This document shows positions 1 through 8,100 of a stretch of 11,826 nucleotides of DNA, piece after piece. The stretch spans positions 1 through 11,826 of the forward strand of contig NZ_JAVWFO010000055.1 in NCBI RefSeq assembly GCF_036641015.1. The letters run 5' to 3'. A program made the position numbers and the translations under genes. The notes beneath the pieces are model-generated. The model worked only from the letters and a program-made list of their open reading frames with translations. It was not told where the DNA came from and ran no database searches. Numbering within the stretch: the stretch's first letter is position 1; each line of letters begins with the position of its first letter. This stretch comes from Anaerorhabdus sp036641015. Lineage in GTDB: Bacteria > Bacillota_I > Bacilli_A > Erysipelotrichales > Erysipelotrichaceae.

Positions 1-19
1 ATTTTATTCCTTTGAAAGG

Positions 20-47
20 CACAATGAATTCGTTCATTGTGTTTTTT
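20..47 (+). terminator. Plus-strand intrinsic terminator of a convergent gene
   Basis: A perfect 9-bp stem (CACAATGAA at 20-28 and TTCATTGTG at 33-41) closes a TTCG tetraloop and is followed by six T on the plus strand. On the minus strand no T-run follows, so it should act on plus-strand transcription. No plus-strand gene lies inside the window. The gene it serves must end at or before the left edge; one plus frame has a TGA at 13-15, five bases before the stem, which would fit, but four codons are too few to name a gene. Confidence 0.8.
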
Positions 48-89
48 CATTTGTTCATCTCTTTGGTTGTTTATTTAAGTAGTCAGACT

Positions 90-140
90 AAATAAAGAAA
101 CCCTAGTTAATTCATACTTAACTAGGGTACATATTTTTTT
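90..140. terminator. Bidirectional terminator at the end of the bgl operon
   Basis: A perfect 11-bp stem (ACCCTAGTTAA at 100-110 and TTAACTAGGGT at 118-128) encloses a 7-base loop. On the minus strand it is followed by TTTCTTTATTT, and it starts 28 bases after the stop codon of the phospho-beta-glucosidase gene, so it should end the bgl operon transcript. On the plus strand it is followed by a run of eight T at 133-140, so it can also stop read-through from the convergent gene on the left. Confidence 0.85.
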
Positions 141-155
141 TCTTCCTCTTAATGC

Positions 156-1520
156 TTATAATTCTTTGCCATCAGATTCTATAACTTTCTTATACCAATA
201 AAAACTATCTTTCTTATATCTATTTAAAGTTTTCAAATCTAATTCATCACGATCAACATAAATGAATCCATATCTCTTTTTGAATCCTTGATGTGTACTA
301 ATCAAATCGATTGCTGACCAAGGACAGTAAGAGAATACATCAACGCCTTCTTCTCTTGCTATTTGCATTTCATTTATGTGTGTTTTGTAGTAATCGATTC
401 TATACTGATCATGAATTTTCATATCATCTTCTAATACATCAAATGCACCTAATCCATTTTCACTTATCATTATTGGCAAGTGATATTTTTCGTAAATATC
501 TTTTAGAGTAATTCTAAATCCAACAGGATCAACTTGCCATCCAAACTCTGTATTTGGCAAGAATTCATTTTTACCACCTTTATAAATACCACTTTCAACA
601 TTCGCTACTTCTTGATCACCCTCTTGAGATTTACATTCATTTTCAGTCGAGTGTTCAACTGTTTTCGAACAATAATAATTAATCGAAACAAAGTCTGGAT
701 TTTGATTCGCAAGAATTTCATAATCTTTATCTTCAATTGTCGGTTGGCATCCCATTTTGTTTAATAAGTTCCATGCGTTTGTATTATATCTTCCATAGAC
801 TGGAATATCTATGTATAGATAGTTACGTAAACTTTCAAAGTTTTGAGCAGCTAAAACATCCAATGGATTACATGTTTTAGGATAAATATGCGCAATATTC
901 AATGCAGGTCCAATTTTCCCATCAGTCATCTCATGACATAGTTTAATTGCTTTTGCCTGTGCTAAGAACATATGATGACTTTCTTGATAAAGTGTCTTTT
1001 TATCTCTTTGTCCCGTACCCATCGCACCACCATAAAGAACCATCGAATTTTGCTCATTAATTGAAATCCAATATTTTACTTTAGCACCATATTCCTTGAA
1101 TAAAATTCGCGTAAATTCTAAATAATAATCGATAACTTTCCTATTACCCCAACCGCCAATCTTATCTAGTTCAGCTGGTAAATCAAAATGATAAATTGTG
1201 ACAATTGGCTCAATATTATTTTTTAATAATTCATCAATCAAATCATGATAAAATTGTACTCCCTGTTTATTTATTTCACCATATCCAGCAGGTAGAATTC
1301 GCGTCCATGCTATGGAAAAGCGATAAGCATTTAACCCTAACTCTTTAAATAATGAAACATCTTCACGAAAGCGATTATAATGATCACTTGAAACTGTAAA
1401 ATCTGCGGTCCCTTCGTGTACACTTCTTACATCTTGAATCGAAGGACCTTTTCCATCTTGATTCCATCCACCTTCAACTTGATATGCACTGGTAGATGCG
1501 CCCCATAAAAATTTACCCAT
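156..1520 (-). CDS. 6-phospho-beta-glucosidase, glycoside hydrolase family 1
   Basis: This cytoplasmic enzyme of 454 residues, about the usual length for GH1, should hydrolyse the 6-phospho-beta-glucosides delivered by the PTS permease encoded upstream, giving glucose 6-phosphate and the aglycone or glucose. The family N-terminal signature FLWGASTSAYQVEGGW is at residues 4-19. The acid/base is Glu156 in ISINEQ and the nucleophile is Glu354 in ISENG. Near the C-terminus Ser408, Lys415 and Tyr417 have the spacing (0, +7, +9) of the phosphate-binding triad of LacG-type 6-phospho-glycosidases, so a phosphorylated substrate is well supported. The residue after that Ser is Thr, not the Trp found in LacG, which favours glucosides over galactosides (inference). 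The chosen ATG has AAGGAG six bases upstream; an earlier in-frame ATG at 1559, directly after the permease stop, has no such site. It is the last gene of the operon. Confidence 0.93.
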   Translation of the reverse strand: MGKFLWGASTSAYQVEGGWNQDGKGPSIQDVRSVHEGTADFTVSSDHYNRFREDVSLFKELGLNAYRFSIAWTRILPAGYGEINKQGVQFYHDLIDELLKNNIEPIVTIYHFDLPAELDKIGGWGNRKVIDYYLEFTRILFKEYGAKVKYWISINEQNSMVLYGGAMGTGQRDKKTLYQESHHMFLAQAKAIKLCHEMTDGKIGPALNIAHIYPKTCNPLDVLAAQNFESLRNYLYIDIPVYGRYNTNAWNLLNKMGCQPTIEDKDYEILANQNPDFVSINYYCSKTVEHSTENECKSQEGDQEVANVESGIYKGGKNEFLPNTEFGWQVDPVGFRITLKDIYEKYHLPIMISENGLGAFDVLEDDMKIHDQYRIDYYKTHINEMQIAREEGVDVFSYCPWSAIDLISTHQGFKKRYGFIYVDRDELDLKTLNRYKKDSFYWYKKVIESDGKEL

Positions 1521-1526
1521 TTTATT

Positions 1527-1532
1527 CTCCTT
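1527..1532 (-). promoter_or_regulatory. Ribosome binding site deciding the GH1 start
   Basis: The minus strand reads AAGGAG, six bases before the ATG at 1518-1520. This makes the GH1 protein start at MGKFLWGAS, matching the usual GH1 N-terminus. The frame also stays open for 13 codons upstream to an ATG at 1557-1559. Confidence 0.8.
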
Positions 1533-1559
1533 CATTAAAGTGATATTTTGATTTACCAT

Positions 1560-3422
1560 TTATGCTTCTAAAACAATAAATTCTGAATTCTTATTTGTGT
1601 GTTTAATTGATTTAAAATCATTTGCATTAACCACAACGACTGGAGTGGTCAAATCATATCCTTCTTCTTTTATTTTTTCAATATCAAACTCAAGAAGTAA
1701 ATCACCTTTTTTAATATGATCTCCGTTCTTAACAATAGCGTTAAAGTACTTGCCATCAAGTTTTACAGTGTCTAATCCAACATGAATAATGATATCTGCT
1801 CCTTTATTTGATTTTAGTGAGATTGCGTGTTTTGTTCTAAATATATTAAATACTTCTCCATCTACTGGTGAATAAACTTTTCCTTCAGTAGGTATAATCG
1901 CAGCACCTTTTCCCATTAATTCTTTTGAGAATGTTTCATCTTTTACTTCACATAAATCTTGAATTTCACCTTTTATTGGTTGAATTAAAATGTCGCTAAC
2001 CGCTTGATTATCACTGTTTAATAGAACATCACTATCTGCATTGATTTCTTTCTTTTCTTTATATAAGAAATATGAAACTGCAAAACTTACAACAAAAGCA
2101 ATCGCAGCACCTGCACAAGCCAAATAAAAATTACTCATTGGCGCATCTGTACTAATATAACTTGGCAATGTTAATAACCCGGGAGATCCACCAGAGAAAT
2201 TTTTAATTCCTAGTACACCTAAGAATAATCCACCGACTCCTCCACCGATCATCGAAGCAATTAAATTCGTTTTGATTTTCATTGTTACACCAAATAAAAC
2301 TGGTTCAGTAATTCCACATACCGCTGTGATTCCTGTTGCAGAACATAATTGTTTTAATTCAGAGTTTTTTGTTTTAATTGATACAGCTAAAGCAGCAGCA
2401 CCTTGTGCAACATTGGATGCAAGTTGCCCTGGATATACGATTGTGTCATAACCCATTGTCATACGATTATTTATTCCAATTGGCGTAATACTATGATGAG
2501 TTCCTGTCATAACAAGCAATGGCATTACAATACCCATTACTGTAGGTACAAGCCACCCAACATAACTATTTAATGTATTAACACAAGTTGCAATAAAATT
2601 AGAAATAATGTATCCTATTGGACCTAATACACACAGTGTAGCAACGCCAACAACGAACATTGTAATCAAAGGACGTGTAAAGAATTTAATTGCTTTAGGT
2701 GATATTTTATCTGCAATAGGTTCTACTTTAGACATCAAGTATACACCCAATATAATAGGTATTACTGATGATGAATAAGTCGCATTGTAGATTGGTAGTC
2801 CAAAGATTGTAACTGCCATACCACCTTCTTTAGCTGCTGTAACCATTGCGGTAAAATTAGGATGTAGCAGCATACCTGCAAGCATCATCGCTAAATATGG
2901 ATTACATTTAAATTTCTTTGCAGCCGAATTTGCTAACAAGATAGGCAAGAAATAAAATGTTGCGTCTGCCATAAAATTTATTACTTGATAAGATGATGAA
3001 GCTTTATCTATCCACTTAAAAGCTACAATAACTGCTAATACTGCTTTTAGCATACCTGCAGCAGTTAGCGGCGCTAATATCGGTGTAAAGATACCTTGAA
3101 TAATATCCACAAATTTATCAAATAACGAAAGCTTCTCTTTCTTTTCATTGTTTCCTAAATCCAATTCATCTTCTGTAATATCGACTAAATTATTTATTTC
3201 TCTATAAACATTTCCAACTTCTGATCCAATAACTACTTGGAATTGTCCACCCTTTGTTACTACTCCAGAAATACCTGGTGTACTTTCTAAAACTTTTATA
3301 TTTGCTTTTTTGTCATCACTTAATGTAAATCTTAAACGCGTGAAGCAATGGCTTAATTGTTTTATATTACTTTCGCCACCAACATTATCAATGATAACTT
3401 TAGCTAGTTCTTTGTTATTCAT
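1560..3422 (-). CDS. bglP: PTS beta-glucoside transporter subunit EIIBCA
   Basis: This inner-membrane permease of 620 residues, full length for the BglP/BglF family, imports beta-glucosides while phosphorylating them at C6. Domains run in the order IIB, IIC, IIA. IIB covers about residues 1-85, with the phosphorylated Cys26 in HCFTRLRF. IIC covers about 100-455, strongly hydrophobic with multiple membrane segments, and carries GTHHSITPIGINN (307-319) and the family signature GITEPVLFGV (370-379). After a short polar linker, IIA (about 475-620) carries TKHAI with His532 and IHVGLDTV with His547, the usual pair of phosphotransfer histidines. The ATG overlaps the stop codon of the antiterminator gene by 8 bases and has AAAGGAGAG just upstream, so the two genes are translationally coupled. 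In this family the permease normally also phosphorylates, and so restrains, its antiterminator. The exact sugar (aryl-glucoside, cellobiose or another) cannot be told from sequence. Confidence 0.95.
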   Translation of the reverse strand: MNNKELAKVIIDNVGGESNIKQLSHCFTRLRFTLSDDKKANIKVLESTPGISGVVTKGGQFQVVIGSEVGNVYREINNLVDITEDELDLGNNEKKEKLSLFDKFVDIIQGIFTPILAPLTAAGMLKAVLAVIVAFKWIDKASSSYQVINFMADATFYFLPILLANSAAKKFKCNPYLAMMLAGMLLHPNFTAMVTAAKEGGMAVTIFGLPIYNATYSSSVIPIILGVYLMSKVEPIADKISPKAIKFFTRPLITMFVVGVATLCVLGPIGYIISNFIATCVNTLNSYVGWLVPTVMGIVMPLLVMTGTHHSITPIGINNRMTMGYDTIVYPGQLASNVAQGAAALAVSIKTKNSELKQLCSATGITAVCGITEPVLFGVTMKIKTNLIASMIGGGVGGLFLGVLGIKNFSGGSPGLLTLPSYISTDAPMSNFYLACAGAAIAFVVSFAVSYFLYKEKKEINADSDVLLNSDNQAVSDILIQPIKGEIQDLCEVKDETFSKELMGKGAAIIPTEGKVYSPVDGEVFNIFRTKHAISLKSNKGADIIIHVGLDTVKLDGKYFNAIVKNGDHIKKGDLLLEFDIEKIKEEGYDLTTPVVVVNANDFKSIKHTNKNSEFIVLEA

Positions 3423-4272
3423 TTTTCTCTCCTTTTTTCTTTTCTGTTATTCTCTTAATATGAATCGTTAAGTAAGTTAATTCATTTTCTGGTATCCTTA
3501 TTTTCATTGATTCTAAAAAATATTTTTGTATTTTCAAGGTACATGCATATTCATTTGGAAATTGTTTCTTAACTAATTCAAATAGATTGTCATCCACTTC
3601 AGGAGAATCAATATTATTATTTAAAATACGTTCAGTAAAAAATTTCAAATGAACTAAAAAGCGTTCGTAAGTTAATGAATTTTCATCAAAGTCGATACTA
3701 AAATAATATTTAACTATATTCAAAACATTTTGAATTATTGCCATTGCTTTCTTGACATAATCATCTGTCGCATTATTAATACTAGCTTCCACTAAATGAA
3801 AAGCTATAAATCCTGCTTCATCTTCAGGCAAAGAGAATCCTAACTCTCTTTTCACAATTTCAATTGCTTCTTTTCCCACTAAATATTCACTATGATAGTA
3901 GTTTTTAATTTCCCACAAAAGTGCATTTTTTAATGGTAATCCTTTAGAAAGTCTTTCCAACGCAAAATCAATATGATCTGTTAATGTAATATAAATATTG
4001 TCTTTTAGTTCTTTATCTAGGGTCTTTTTTGCATACTCAATAATCATGTTCGCTACGCGAATATGTTCTACTGGGATATTTTCGAACAATTCTGCGAGCT
4101 TACTTTCAATCGTTTTATTTGATATTATATAAATCTTTTCTATTAAGCTTTCATCAATATCATCATTAATTTGTTTCTTAAATCCTAATCCACATCCCAT
4201 AACTAAGACTTCTGTCCCAACTTCATTAAACGATCTTACCAAGTTGTTGTTGATGACCTTTTGAATCTTCAT
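3415..4272 (-). CDS. licT: BglG/LicT family transcriptional antiterminator
   Basis: This is an RNA-binding regulator of 285 residues (LicT and BglG are about 277-278). The N-terminal co-antiterminator RNA-binding domain (about 1-55) begins MKIQKVINNN and contains VMGCGLGF, close to LicT. Two PTS regulation domains follow. PRD1 (about 65-170) carries His100 in LTDHIDFA and His159 in AFHLVEA. PRD2 (about 171-280) carries His208 in LVHLKFF and His271 in LTIHIKR. These are the four phosphorylation sites known in LicT/BglG, so both the negative (EII) and positive (HPr) control routes appear intact. The gene lies just downstream of its own RAT/terminator leader and so should control itself and the two genes after it. 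The ATG is chosen because AAGGGGGG sits eight bases upstream. The frame is open for 37 more codons upstream, but those run through the terminator, the RAT and into the -10 box and are unlikely to be translated. Confidence 0.95.
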   Translation of the reverse strand: MKIQKVINNNLVRSFNEVGTEVLVMGCGLGFKKQINDDIDESLIEKIYIISNKTIESKLAELFENIPVEHIRVANMIIEYAKKTLDKELKDNIYITLTDHIDFALERLSKGLPLKNALLWEIKNYYHSEYLVGKEAIEIVKRELGFSLPEDEAGFIAFHLVEASINNATDDYVKKAMAIIQNVLNIVKYYFSIDFDENSLTYERFLVHLKFFTERILNNNIDSPEVDDNLFELVKKQFPNEYACTLKIQKYFLESMKIRIPENELTYLTIHIKRITEKKKGEKNE

Positions 4273-4280
4273 TCCCTTAT

Positions 4281-4288
4281 CCCCCCTT
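4281..4288 (-). promoter_or_regulatory. Ribosome binding site of licT
   Basis: The minus strand reads AAGGGGGG, eight bases before the ATG at 4270-4272. It lies just downstream of the leader terminator, so it is only transcribed when antitermination or read-through occurs. It settles the start of LicT at MKIQKVINNN. Confidence 0.8.
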
Positions 4289-4341
4289 AAAACATAAAAA
4301 GCTATACTGCTCGAGCCAAATAAAGCTTTTTGCGGTATAGC
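4289..4341 (-). terminator. Leader terminator controlled by antitermination
   Basis: On the minus strand GCTATACCGC (4341-4332) can pair with GCAGTATAGC (4310-4301), ten pairs with one mismatch, closing a loop of about 21 bases. The stem is followed by TTTTTATGTTTT. The 5' arm lies within the 3' part of the RAT, so formation of the RAT hairpin and of this terminator exclude each other. That is the standard attenuator design of LicT/BglG/SacY-controlled operons. Confidence 0.88.
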
Positions 4342-4362
4342 CTGCATTACCAGTAACAATCC
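4334..4362 (-). promoter_or_regulatory. RAT (ribonucleic antiterminator) site bound by LicT
   Basis: This is a 29-base element on the minus strand. It begins GGATTGTTACTG, continues with GCAGGC after five bases, and ends in ACC. This matches the conserved RAT pattern of LicT/BglG-regulated operons. The matching antiterminator is encoded about 60 bases downstream. When the unphosphorylated or HPr-activated dimer binds this hairpin, the overlapping terminator cannot form and the operon is expressed. It starts within a few bases of the predicted transcription start. Confidence 0.93.
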
Positions 4363-4370
4363 TTGAGCAT

Positions 4371-4399
4371 ATGTTAGCACCAAGTGAAAGCGCTGTCAA
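4371..4399 (-). promoter_or_regulatory. Sigma-A promoter of the bgl operon
   Basis: The minus strand has a perfect -35 TTGACA (4399-4394), a 17-base spacer and a -10 TAACAT (4376-4371), with TG one base upstream of the -10 (extended -10). The expected transcription start is near 4364. No other promoter is apparent before the three co-directional genes, so all three should be transcribed from here. Confidence 0.9.
4385..4398 (-). promoter_or_regulatory. cre site (CcpA catabolite repression element)
   Basis: The minus strand reads TGACAGCGCTTTCA, which fits the consensus TGWNANCGNTNWCA at every fixed position. It covers most of the -35 box and part of the promoter spacer. CcpA bound with HPr-Ser-P would therefore block RNA polymerase directly. 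This is the expected logic for a secondary-sugar operon when a preferred sugar is present. Confidence 0.92.
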
Positions 4400-5025
4400 C
4401 TCTATATTTATTTATCGTAGATTATTAAGTTAAATTGGACAGTTGCTATTATTTCCTTATCATCGTCATTGGTGAAGTTTCTTACAAAGAATCCAAGAAT
4501 ATCAATCGTTCTACTGTGTCCTTTTTTTGTTATGTCGATTTACGAATAAATCTTTGCCACTAAGAAATGAATGATTATCAGTATGAAAGAATCATTTATT
4601 GAAATTGCAAATATCTTTTTGAATATTTATCCTAGCAAATCTAAACAAGTTTGATTCAAGAATATTTTTCGTAGCTGTCATCAATTAAGAACCAAATATT
4701 TCATGAATCTGTCATATAATTTCGGTTTACTTAATAAATAAAATCTAAATTCTATTTAACCTTTTTATCTAATCCATTCTCTTTATAAAAAATTTACCAA
4801 ATTTTAAAATAGTGGTCATCCTACAGATGATCACTACTACTTCTATTTATTCTAACTATTGAAGATATTTCTACAATTATTTGATTTTAACAGATTGATT
4901 CTTTTAATCCCTATTTCTAGTTATTATTAATTTCAGATCAAATATCTAAGTTTTATGAATTAATAATTCCAACCATAACACTAAATTTAAATATAAATTA
5001 TAATTTGTATTTGTTAATACTTGGT
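4400..5025. other. Gene-free AT-rich stretch
   Basis: This is about 625 bases between the bgl promoter and the terminator of the surface-protein gene. It is very AT-rich, with no reading frame that has both a ribosome binding site and a recognisable product. Two short open stretches were seen: a minus-strand frame of 43 codons ending at 4408 without an ATG, and a plus-strand ATG frame at 4583 stopped by TGA after 23 codons, then open again to 4741. Both fit chance in such AT-rich DNA, although decayed gene remnants cannot be excluded. One clear hairpin lies at 4811-4835 and a weak 10-base AT inverted repeat at about 4923-4966. Confidence 0.6.
4810..4836. repeat. Orphan hairpin in the gene-free stretch
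   Basis: AGTGGTCATC (4811-4820) pairs with GATGATCACT (4826-4835) across a 5-base loop CTACA, and one further A-T pair can form at the base. As plus-strand RNA the single mismatch becomes a G-U wobble; as minus-strand RNA it is an A-C mismatch. The hairpin is therefore more stable if transcribed to the right. The sequence after it on the plus strand (CTTCTATTTATT) is only moderately T-rich, so it would be a weak terminator. No gene is seen for it to end. Confidence 0.55.
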
Positions 5026-5064
5026 AAAAAGGATTGAGTTTATAAATATATAAACGTCAATCCT
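5026..5064 (-). terminator. Intrinsic terminator of the surface-protein gene
   Basis: On the minus strand AGGATTGA, a bulged C and GTTTATA pair with TATAAACTCAATCCT, a 15-bp stem with a very short loop, followed by five T (5030-5026). It begins about 50 bases after the stop codon of the large gene. It separates that gene from the bgl operon, which has its own promoter. Confidence 0.9.
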
Positions 5065-5116
5065 CCAAGTAGAAAAATGCAAATTTTAGGTTATTCATTT
5101 TCTAAACAACCAATTT

Positions 5117-8100
5117 TTATGATTCTTTTTTACTAAATCGCCATCCCATGAAACCAAGAATAGCTAATAATAAAGCCACTATTACCATCCAACACCATGA
5201 ACAATTAAAACCTGTACGTCCACCTGTAATCCAATCAATTAAACAAAATGAATCTTGTGTTCCTTGATCTGCTGGTGTATCTACTACAGCATTACTAATT
5301 TGTTCTATATTCTTTTGGTATGTAATTGCATATGTCGAGAATAATCCAGTGTTGATTGTTATTGTCGCTGGATTATCATCCATATCTTCCAACACTGTAT
5401 ACTCTCCATTGTGTGCTCGTATTACATAGAATTGTGTTCCTCGATTTCTTATTTCTTCTGGAATATTTATGGTAATCATTAATGGTTCATCAGTTTCATT
5501 AATTTCATTCCAATCCCTGTTTCCTACTCGAATAAATAAGGATATTTCTACATATTGTCCAAGTTCTAAATTAGGAATATCTGTTTGTGCCGCATTAATT
5601 CCTTCTTGTACAACCGTTTTATCATCTTCTGGCGTATTCATTGTATTATCTTTTACATCAATACGTATCTCAATGATTTCTCCATCATTAACTAATTCTT
5701 TTTCTTCATTTGATAGTACAGAATTCGCAACCGCAATTGTATCATCTACTCTTGCCATTCGTTTTCCATCTTGTTCAGATACCGTTACAATAACTGCACC
5801 TTTACCTACATTCAATACTGTTGATTCAATATCATTACTTGTTGAGGTTGATTTACCAGTTTCTACTTTTGAATCCTCTTGATTTACTTGTATCTTACCA
5901 TCTACCAATTTAGCTTCTACATTGTTTACATGTTCACCCTTTGGTAATTCAGTAGTTGGTTTCTCCGTATTCACTGGTTTTTTTGTTTCTTCAGGTTTTG
6001 GTGTTTCAACCACCTCAACATCAGTTCCATTATTCTTCTCAACATCTTTTACCTGTAGTTTTCCATCCACATGTATTAGTGAATAGTTTTTCCCATCAGT
6101 ATTATTTAGTGTTGCATCACTAGCAAATGTAATTGGATAACTTCCTATGCTACTTCCAGTACCTTGGCAAGTAATAACTGCATCAGCAGTAATTAAACTT
6201 TCTTTTTTATCTGTTCCTGCAAATCCGCTATAACTAATTGTTAACGTAGGCAATGTTCCACCAACCGTCATACTTAAGTCATTTGCTTTTACCGTTATTA
6301 CTCTTTGCCCAACTGTAAAATCAACTATCTTTTCTCCTTTATAGTTATCACCTTCATATTCCATCTTTACAGAATATGCACCAGCCGGTGTAATACCTAA
6401 ATTAGATTTAGGTAAATTAGTATTCCATGTTAAACGATTATCACTGCTATAACTATACTTATAACTACCATTAGTATCAGTTACTGCTAAGCTACTACTC
6501 GGTGTACTCTCTGTATTTCCATATGTCCACCCATTCATAGTTACTGTTATTTGATCATCTTTTAACACTAGCTTATTTACAATTTTAACTACTATACTAA
6601 TATCTCTTGTACCATTAGCCCAATTAGGAAGTGTTAGTTTACCTTCAAATGTATGATTACTTATTGTTTTACCAAAATCCGTTGGTATATCATTGGTCCA
6701 TGTAATCTTTATTGACTCAGTTTTATCTGTATACCCTGTACCTTTATAAACAATAGATATCGTCTCAGGTAAACCTAATTCATCATAAGTATATTTACTA
6801 TTTGGTCTTACAACAAATTCTTTCTCAACTAATTGTGTAAAAGTAGCATCAATAGAAACTACAGTCATTTTTAAAGATATTTCTACACTATCCATTGTAG
6901 CCTTATAAGTATATACTTTACCCTTTATATCAAATGTATCCGTAGTACTATAACTAACCTTAGCACTCACATCATCTGTTGTCTTATTATCAAAAGTACC
7001 TGTTACTTTTTGATTTGTTTCTAACCATTTTTTGATTTCATCATTACTTGTATTACTACTATTATCCGCAAACATTGAACTATCTGTAGTAGACAAACTA
7101 GTTATTTTACGTGTATTAAACTTAATCTCTGCACTAACTGTTTTATCACTTGGCTTAATCACATACTCATAGACCCAGGTACCTTTACCTGTTTTATCAT
7201 CCCATGTCATTGTAGGAGCAATAGTTACTCCACCAATAATAATAGATGGTGTTGAGTTTTTATCGTACTCGCCTTTATATATAACCTTAGTTTTGTCATT
7301 ACTCAATGTTGGCGTAATCACTGTATTACTCTCACTTGTACCAGTTGTTATTGGCGTAGTAATTTCTACTAATGTCTTTACTTCAACTTTACTCGTATCA
7401 GAAGAAAAGGAATTATTTGTTGCTTTATCTCTAATATAAATATCATACTCTGTATTCTTATCCAAGCCAGTAAACTTACCATCCGTATTTGGATTATCCC
7501 ATGTAGGAGTCTCACCTTTTTTTACAATTACACACTCTTGATTTTCACTTAGTTCAATAGTTACTTTATCTTTCTCAATTGTTGGCGTATTAGTACTTGG
7601 TGCTACTGGTCGACTTGGCATTGTTATTTCCGTTGGTGTTCCAGCTGGAATTTTATCATCACCTGTACCTTTTTCTGGATATCGAATATAAATTATTGTC
7701 CCTGGAGTAAATGCAACCATATTATTACTATCAGGTGTTAACTTACTACCATTTGGATCATCTGGGTCTGTATAAACTTCCATACCTTCAGGAACAGTAA
7801 TTGTTTCTTTTGCATATTCGACATCTAACCCAGCTAAATCAATAACTGGTGCAGATTGCAAGGTTGCAAATTTCACTTCTTTTACCACTGATAAATTTCC
7901 AGCAATATCTTTAGTAACTAAATAGACTTTTTGTACTGATCCTTTATCTAAATTAGTTAATGGTATTGTTTTATCCGTTGATGCAACTATTGCCACTTTA
8001 TTATTATTCGTAACTACATCACTTGCACTTGGCACTGATGTTGGATTAACTACATAATACATATCTCCTGACTCAGATACTTGAAGTACTATATCAGCAG

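Noticed and set aside
1521..1559. ATG start 13 codons upstream for the GH1 enzyme
   Set aside because: It directly follows the permease stop without a good ribosome binding site, whereas the inner ATG has AAGGAG at ideal spacing and matches the family N-terminus.
4273..4383. Extension of the licT frame by 37 codons upstream to a GTG
   Set aside because: The extra codons run through the leader terminator, the RAT and into the promoter -10 region, so most would not be on the transcript; the ATG at 4272 has a strong ribosome binding site and gives the normal LicT N-terminus.
4408..4539. Minus-strand open stretch of 43 codons just upstream of the bgl promoter
   Set aside because: It has no ATG, GTG or TTG start with a ribosome binding site, and the length is within chance for AT-rich DNA. 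The peptide was not recognised.
4583..4741. Plus-strand small frame (23 codons, TGA, then 28 codons in the same frame) as a pseudogene
   Set aside because: No ribosome binding site and no family recognised; such open lengths are common by chance here. It is kept only as part of the gene-free stretch finding.
5469..5882. Plus-strand open frame of 137 codons inside the surface-protein gene
   Set aside because: It lies antisense to well-defined coding sequence, is rich in Ser/Thr/Val from the complementary codons, and has no recognisable product. The same applies to the shorter plus-strand frames at 311-764 and 9414-10922.
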